A stretch of DNA of 46,272 nucleotides from Acidobacteriaceae bacterium. GTDB lineage: Bacteria; Acidobacteriota; Terriglobia; Terriglobales; Acidobacteriaceae. The first letter of the stretch is position 1, and the number at the start of each line of letters is the position of its first letter. A model generated the notes under the pieces. That model was not told the DNA's origin and searched no databases. It saw only the letters and a program-made list of their open reading frames with translations. A program made the translations under genes and the position numbers. Location: positions 44,680 to 90,951 of the forward strand of contig PKXI01000122.1 of assembly GCA_003133425.1 (NCBI GenBank). Direction: 5' to 3'. Below are positions 41,750 through 46,272 of the stretch, piece by piece.

Positions 41750-42700
41750 ATGCAACGTGTTGCGTTGATCTACAACCCTGCTTCAGGCCAACATTCCGCG
41801 CGGCGCAAGGCGGCCGTCGAGGAAGCGATGGCCGTGCTCGGCGAAGCTGGCATTGCGGCTGAGGCGTTCGTCACCGTTGGGGTTGGAAGCGCCACACTTC
41901 ATGCGCATGAGGCGATCCGCAAAGGTTGCGACACGATCCTCGCCTGCGGCGGCGACGGCACGGTACACGAGATTCTGCAAAGCATGGTGGGGACGGATGT
42001 TGTTCTCGGAGTGATTCCGCTGGGAACGGCCAATGCGCTTGCCGCCGATCTTGGATTGCTTGCTTCTCCGGCCAAGGTAATGCGCAAACTCCTGGACGCT
42101 GCACCAGCGAGAGTCTCCGTGGGGCGCATCCACTTCCACGACAAAACCGGCAACCCCGCATCGCGTTATTTCACCGTTGCTGCCGGCGTGGGAGCGGACG
42201 CGCTGCTGATGTCGCGGATGGACGCGCGGCTCAAGCGGCGGCTGGGTTATGTACTCTATCTTGTCGAGGCCTTCCGCATCTGGGCTACACACACGTTTCC
42301 GCTGTTCGAGGCGGTTCTTCCGGCCAACGGGAATGGCGACAAGCGCGTAGTCGAGGTCTCGCAACTGCTGGCAGTGCGCGTGCGCTCGTTTGGAGGGGTT
42401 CTGCGCTATCTGGCTCCGGGCGCCAGCTTGCGCAACGGAAGCCTCAGCCTATTGGCCTTCAAGACTCGCAGCCGCTTTCGCTACCTGCTTTTCCTGCTTG
42501 CGGTGATTGCACGGCGCCACACCTTCGCCCGCGAAGTTGAACTCATTCGAACTGAGTCGATCGAATGCCGCGCCCTTTCCGGTTCAAACGAATCGTTCTT
42601 TGTGGAGGCGGATGGCGAAGTGCTGGGACTGCTGCCGGTGCGAATTGAAGTTGTGCCCCACTCGCTCAGCCTGCTGGTCCCTCATGGCGCGCAGCCTTAA
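41750..42700 (+). CDS. Diacylglycerol/lipid kinase family protein (DagK/YegS type)
   Basis: The protein has 316 aa from ATG 41750, with AGGTGA 8 nt upstream. MQRVALIYNPASGQHS is the family N-terminus, GGDGTVHEIL (67-76) the nucleotide-binding motif, and IPLGTANALAADLG (89-102) the second conserved loop. The C-terminal domain includes a beta-sandwich with EVSQLLAVRVRSFGGVLRYLAPGA and SFFVEADGEVLG. Such enzymes phosphorylate diacylglycerol or sphingoid lipids at the membrane surface; which lipid is not evident here. It stands alone between an SDR and the Sel1 gene. Confidence 0.92.
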   Translation: MQRVALIYNPASGQHSARRKAAVEEAMAVLGEAGIAAEAFVTVGVGSATLHAHEAIRKGCDTILACGGDGTVHEILQSMVGTDVVLGVIPLGTANALAADLGLLASPAKVMRKLLDAAPARVSVGRIHFHDKTGNPASRYFTVAAGVGADALLMSRMDARLKRRLGYVLYLVEAFRIWATHTFPLFEAVLPANGNGDKRVVEVSQLLAVRVRSFGGVLRYLAPGASLRNGSLSLLAFKTRSRFRYLLFLLAVIARRHTFAREVELIRTESIECRALSGSNESFFVEADGEVLGLLPVRIEVVPHSLSLLVPHGAQP

Positions 42701-42712
42701 TCCTGCAACTCG

Positions 42713-43807
42713 TCACTCTTGTCCGCCACCCGTTGGCAGCTTTGCCGCAGCCTGCTCTCCCATTGACTTCTGAGTTGTGCCATCTGATGCATTCGCCAGG
42801 CTTGGAAGAGGCTGCGGCGTAGGTTGCGAATCCAGCAACGCCAGCCATGTTCTCGCATTTTCGTTTCCCTGATCGGCGGATTTCACGAGCCATGTGCGAG
42901 CCTGTGCCCGGTCCGGTGTCACACCAAGGCCCTGCAAATACATGCAGCCCAGATTGCTTTGCGCGGTTGCCGACCCTTCCTGCGCAGCCTTGCTGAACCA
43001 AATGAGGGCCTGCGCGTAATCCTGTGGAGTTCCCAATCCCTTGTAATACATAAGTCCGAGATTGTCTTCGGCGGCTGCGAGCCCTTGCTGCGCAGCCTTG
43101 CTGTACCATTCGAGCGCCTGCGCGTTATCCTGCGCCATGCCCGCGCCCTCCTGATACATCCAACCGAGATTACGTTGGGCGTTCGGATTGCCCTGATTGG
43201 CGGCTTTGCTGAACCATGCAAACGCCCGCACGTAGTCCACCGCCGTTCCCTGGCCGCGGAAGTACATGGAGCCAAGGTTATTCTGCGCCGCCGCTAATCC
43301 CTGGTCCGCCGCTCTGCTGAACCATGCAAGCGCCCGTGGATCGTCCTGTGTTGTGCCAAGGCCCTGGCTGTAGAGAATGCCGAGACTATTCTCGGCATTC
43401 GGATTGCCATGCTGCGCGGCCTTGCCGTACCAGATGAGCGCATGTGCGCAATCTTGCGCTGTTCCTGATCCGTTCTGGTACATAACGCCGAGAAGATTTT
43501 CCGCTTCCGCATAGTCCTGCTCTGCCGCCTTGCTGATCCAATTGAATGCCTGCTCGGGATCCCGTTTGGTTCCCTTTCCGGTTGCATACATCAGGCCAAG
43601 GGATGTCTGGCTCTTGGCGCTGTCCTGGTTGGCTCCTTGCTGATAAGCCGCAATGGCTTCGGAGTATTTTCCCTTTTCATAGAGTGCGGTTGCTCGACCC
43701 TCAATTGCGGCAATGGGGGTTTCGCGGCTCTTCGTGCCGGCATGGGCAGCAACAGGGATAAGGCAGATGAATGCGCTCCATAGAGCACAGTGGCGCAGTC
43801 GTAGCAT
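42713..43807 (-). CDS. Secreted Sel1-repeat protein
   Basis: The protein has 364 aa from ATG at 43805-43807, with GGAGGT 8 nt upstream, and a signal peptide (MLRLRHCALWSAFICLIPVAAHA). After a TPR-like stretch (ALYEKGKYSEAIAAYQQGA) come seven Sel1 repeats of 36 residues (about 55-310), each with the pattern A...LG.MY..G.GT..D...A..W..KAA.QG. Sel1 repeats form superhelical scaffolds for protein-protein contacts, often in the envelope. The C-terminal ~45 residues are Pro/Thr/Gly-rich. The repeats differ enough that recent expansion is not indicated. Confidence 0.92.
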   Translation of the reverse strand: MLRLRHCALWSAFICLIPVAAHAGTKSRETPIAAIEGRATALYEKGKYSEAIAAYQQGANQDSAKSQTSLGLMYATGKGTKRDPEQAFNWISKAAEQDYAEAENLLGVMYQNGSGTAQDCAHALIWYGKAAQHGNPNAENSLGILYSQGLGTTQDDPRALAWFSRAADQGLAAAQNNLGSMYFRGQGTAVDYVRAFAWFSKAANQGNPNAQRNLGWMYQEGAGMAQDNAQALEWYSKAAQQGLAAAEDNLGLMYYKGLGTPQDYAQALIWFSKAAQEGSATAQSNLGCMYLQGLGVTPDRAQARTWLVKSADQGNENARTWLALLDSQPTPQPLPSLANASDGTTQKSMGEQAAAKLPTGGGQE

Positions 43808-43952
43808 GACGGGGACCTCCGCGTGCACGGGGACGAATCAGTTGTGTGAGGCGCCGGCGGGTGAAGGGAAGAGCCAGGCCAGTAAAAGATTATTGGGACA
43901 CACCTTTCTTAATGTCAAGAACAATGTTGTTGTTCTTCTTAGTACATACAAG

Positions 43953-44165
43953 TTATGCGGTGGAAATTAAAGGGACCCGGATCTCTAAGCCCATCCAACG
44001 CATCCGCTCGAGTTGATCCAGGACGTGCCGACCCTGCTTATCATTCGAGTCAGTGATGACGGTGAAATGCTGGCTGCTGACTTCGACCCACTGCTCGGGC
44101 GAGGCGAAGGCCTGGCCGCAAAGCGGAGCCGCCACAATCAATAAGATTGCAAACCTGTGTAGCAT
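43953..44165 (-). pseudogene. Truncated secreted protein (N-terminal remnant)
   Basis: A 70-aa frame begins with a signal peptide (MLHRFAILLIVAAPLCGQAFA) followed by EQWVEVSSQHFTVITDSNDKQGRHVLDQLERMR. This is the beginning of a large secreted acidobacterial protein type in which the W.EV.S.HF.V.TD...K..R.V..Q.ERMR motif is followed by several hundred residues. Here the similarity ends abruptly after ERMR and the frame closes after 17 unrelated residues. No continuation is found in the next few hundred bases. A real small protein is possible but a broken gene is more likely. Confidence 0.55.
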
Positions 44166-44361
44166 GATGCAGGCTAGTCTGACAGGAAATTCTCCCGGTC
44201 CAAGCTCCTCGTAATCCTACGGCTCGCAAGAAACACGAAGGATGTGGCATCCTGCAAAGGACCGTGCGAGACGGGGAGAACCCCCAGATCTCATCCGCCG
44301 CGGCGGACGAGACCTGAGGCGCCCATTCGTTCGAATTTGTGGGGATGGAGCGCGCCGCGAT

Positions 44362-46272
44362 TTATTTCTTCAGCGGCTTCCTCGCAAAGTAATACAGCGA
44401 AAACGCCAGCATCAGGAACGCCAATACCGCGACCCCATTGTTATAGAAGATCGTATGCGGCAGGCCGATGGGATTGTCCTTGTTCCAGGTGGTTTCGTAG
44501 AACTTGAAGGCCACTCCAATCAAGCCCATGATGCCGCCCGCGGCGATCAGTCCCGATGCGAATAGCGAGCCCGCCGATACGTCGCCTTCGTCGGAACCGC
44601 CGGCCTTCTTCACGGCCGAATCTACCAGCCAGCGCACAACGCCCCCCGTGAAAATGGCCAGTGTGGTCCCAATGGACAAATACGCGCCCACGGCAAACGA
44701 GAGCGAACGGACGCCGAGCAGTTCGACACCGATAACAAGGAAGACGCCCAGCATCACCAGTCCCCAGGGCAACTTTCTGCTCAGGATTCCGTTGATGACC
44801 GTGGCCATTAAGCGTGCCTGGGGTGCCGCGGCCTTTTCGCTTCCGATGCCGGGGATCCACTGCACTTCAATGCGGCCGCTGGTCGGCGAGTAGAGGTATT
44901 TTCCGTCGGCCAACTCCGAAGAACCGAGCGCGTTCAGCACCACATATTCGCTCTTGTGGTGGAGCGTGGAAGTGTTCGGCCCTTTCACTGTGAATTGATC
45001 CATCAGTCCGTGCGGGTTTTGCTGGACCGCTACTCCGGGATGTGACGCACTCAGGTCCCAGGCCCTTGGAGCTTCCTTGAACTCCTGCAAGCCCTGGTTC
45101 ATCAGGTTGAGCGTAACGCCGATGGCGATGGTGGAGACGGTGATGCCAATGAGGAACGCGAATCGCTGCTTGATTGGCGTTGCCCCCAGGAGATAACCCG
45201 TCTTCAGATCCTGCGAAGTATCGCCCGCCTCAGCCGAAGCGATGCAGACCACGCCGCCGATGGTGATGGCCAGCGCGCCGAAGGCCGGTGCGGTCCATCC
45301 GTTGACCAGAAAGATGGCCGAAGTGGCCATCAGGGTGGCAATGGTCATGCCCGAGATGGGGTTGGCGGAACTGCCGATGAGGCCGACAATGCGGGAACTG
45401 ACGGTAACGAAAAGAAAGCCAAAGATCACAATGAGCAGCGATGCGCCCAGATTCGCCAGCAGACCCACCTGCGCGCCAGGAACCGGTTTGAAGGTAAGAA
45501 ACAGAAACATGATAACGATGAGGGCAATCGAGCCGGCTACCGCAAAGCCCATCGAGAGATCGTGTTCCGTGCGCAGCGGCGCGGCGCTTTCAGCAGAGCC
45601 AGTCCCGCGCATGTTCTTGAACCCGGAACGCAACGCGCCGATGATTGTCGGCAACGTCTTGAAGAGTGTGATGAGCCCGGCCGCGGCTACGGCCCCGGCT
45701 CCCATGGGCCGGATATACGTCGCCCACAAATCGCTGGGGCCCATCTGCGAAATGGGCACTGTGCCCGGATAGATCGGGGTGGACAGATTCTTGCCGAAGA
45801 AATAGAGGAGCGGCATGAGTACCAGCCACGAAAAGACGCCGCCGGAAAAGATGATGCCCGCTGTCTTGGGGCCGATGATGTAGCCCACGCCCAGATACTC
45901 GCTGGTTGCGTCCGCCTTGATTGAAGCGCCCTTCAGTACGTGGTCGGGGCCGAAGTCAGGCCGATACTCCGGCGTGCCAGGCCAGGCGCCGAAGAGATTC
46001 TCATTTTGGAACGCTGCATAGACCGCGCCCAGGCCGAGGCCGAAGAAGACGCGGCTGGCCGTCGAGCCTCCGCTGGCGCTCGCCTTGATAACGTCGGCGC
46101 ATGCCGTTCCCTCGGGATATTGAAGGGTCCCATGCTCCTCGACGATCAGTGGCCGACGCAGCGGCACCATGAAGAGCACTCCGAGGTAGCCGCCGATGAG
46201 CGCGAGCATGAAGATCCTGAAGTATTCCAGATCGAATCCAAGGAAGATCAGCGCTGGCAGGGTAAAGATGAC
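44362..46272 (-). CDS. OPT family transporter (5' end outside window)
   Basis: The visible 636 codons have no stop and extend past the right edge: the codons before the ATG at 46209 read VIFTLPALIFLGFDLEYFRIF. The protein is polytopic, with about 12 or more hydrophobic segments. Motifs include RPLIVEEHGTLQYPEGTACADVIKA, typical of prokaryotic OPT transporters, then GVGYIIGPKTAGIIFSGG and ANPISGMTIATLM. A non-membrane segment (about residues 375-465 of the visible part) is likely periplasmic or cytoplasmic. OPT proteins move oligopeptides or metal-siderophore compounds by proton coupling; the substrate here is unknown. It is a single gene on this strand. Confidence 0.92.
   Translation of the reverse strand, partial: VIFTLPALIFLGFDLEYFRIFMLALIGGYLGVLFMVPLRRPLIVEEHGTLQYPEGTACADVIKASASGGSTASRVFFGLGLGAVYAAFQNENLFGAWPGTPEYRPDFGPDHVLKGASIKADATSEYLGVGYIIGPKTAGIIFSGGVFSWLVLMPLLYFFGKNLSTPIYPGTVPISQMGPSDLWATYIRPMGAGAVAAAGLITLFKTLPTIIGALRSGFKNMRGTGSAESAAPLRTEHDLSMGFAVAGSIALIVIMFLFLTFKPVPGAQVGLLANLGASLLIVIFGFLFVTVSSRIVGLIGSSANPISGMTIATLMATSAIFLVNGWTAPAFGALAITIGGVVCIASAEAGDTSQDLKTGYLLGATPIKQRFAFLIGITVSTIAIGVTLNLMNQGLQEFKEAPRAWDLSASHPGVAVQQNPHGLMDQFTVKGPNTSTLHHKSEYVVLNALGSSELADGKYLYSPTSGRIEVQWIPGIGSEKAAAPQARLMATVINGILSRKLPWGLVMLGVFLVIGVELLGVRSLSFAVGAYLSIGTTLAIFTGGVVRWLVDSAVKKAGGSDEGDVSAGSLFASGLIAAGGIMGLIGVAFKFYETTWNKDNPIGLPHTIFYNNGVAVLAFLMLAFSLYYFARKPLKK

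Noticed and set aside
43917..43937. aagaacaa/ttgttctt inverted repeat as a terminator
   Set aside because: The stem is AT-rich and only 8 bp with no T tract; it could equally be an operator of the Sel1 gene, so it was not called.

Overview
The window looks like chromosome of an acidobacterium, probably of the Terriglobia/Acidobacteriaceae type. This is inferred from GC-rich coding, the housekeeping gene order, DUF4252 genes behind an ECF sigma factor, acidobacterial-style secreted carbohydrate enzymes, and many intergenic hairpin and tandem repeats. No prophage, insertion sequence, integrase, rRNA operon or CRISPR array was found. Most genes are ordinary chromosomal genes. The unusual material is mainly the repeat sequences and how they invade or trim genes.

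Layout. 1-5749 (minus strand) is a housekeeping block read ispE, tRNA-Gln(TTG), prs, rplY, pth, rpsF, rpsR, rplI (cut by the window edge). 5908-7871 (plus) holds a small membrane protein of the superinfection-immunity type overlapping a GT-C-like membrane glycosyltransferase. A DUF2252 gene and a secreted DPP-IV-type peptidase diverge at 9297/9432. Next come a 50-codon membrane ORF, a Y-family polymerase, and a four-gene ECF sigma / membrane anti-sigma / DUF4252 / DUF4252-like operon (13605-15626), then gluQ. A degradative stretch follows on the minus strand (oligogalacturonate lyase, a Tat-exported unknown, pirin, YceI). A plus-strand SDR, dnaG and rpoD come next.

26832-28144 is a gene-free repeat hotspot around the rpoD terminator. 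An acetaldehyde-type aldehyde dehydrogenase with its DUF779 partner and a Tat-exported GH1 beta-glucosidase follow. On the minus strand lie a three-gene GDP-manno-heptose cassette (hddA-gmhA-hddC), a tandem pair of secreted HSL-type esterases and a sigma-region-4-like protein. A plus-strand XRE regulator with a degenerate S24 domain meets dnaB tail to tail (4-bp overlap). The right end holds an SDR, a diacylglycerol kinase family gene, a secreted Sel1-repeat protein, a truncated secreted gene and an OPT-family transporter cut by the window edge.

Main second-look items: (1) a block of two REP-like palindromes inserted in frame inside ispE, with head and tail sequences shared with an intergenic copy downstream of rpoD; (2) a family of degenerate 7-bp-period tandem arrays sitting at gene 3' ends and encoding the last residues of some proteins; (3) a 38-bp near-identical element upstream of both pirin and yceI, implying a shared regulator; (4) 21-bp tandem copies of the pirin stop-codon region; (5) two DUF4252-type proteins under one ECF sigma factor; (6) a non-cleavable-looking CI/LexA-like regulator next to dnaB. 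Family names come from motif recognition by eye; no database search was run.
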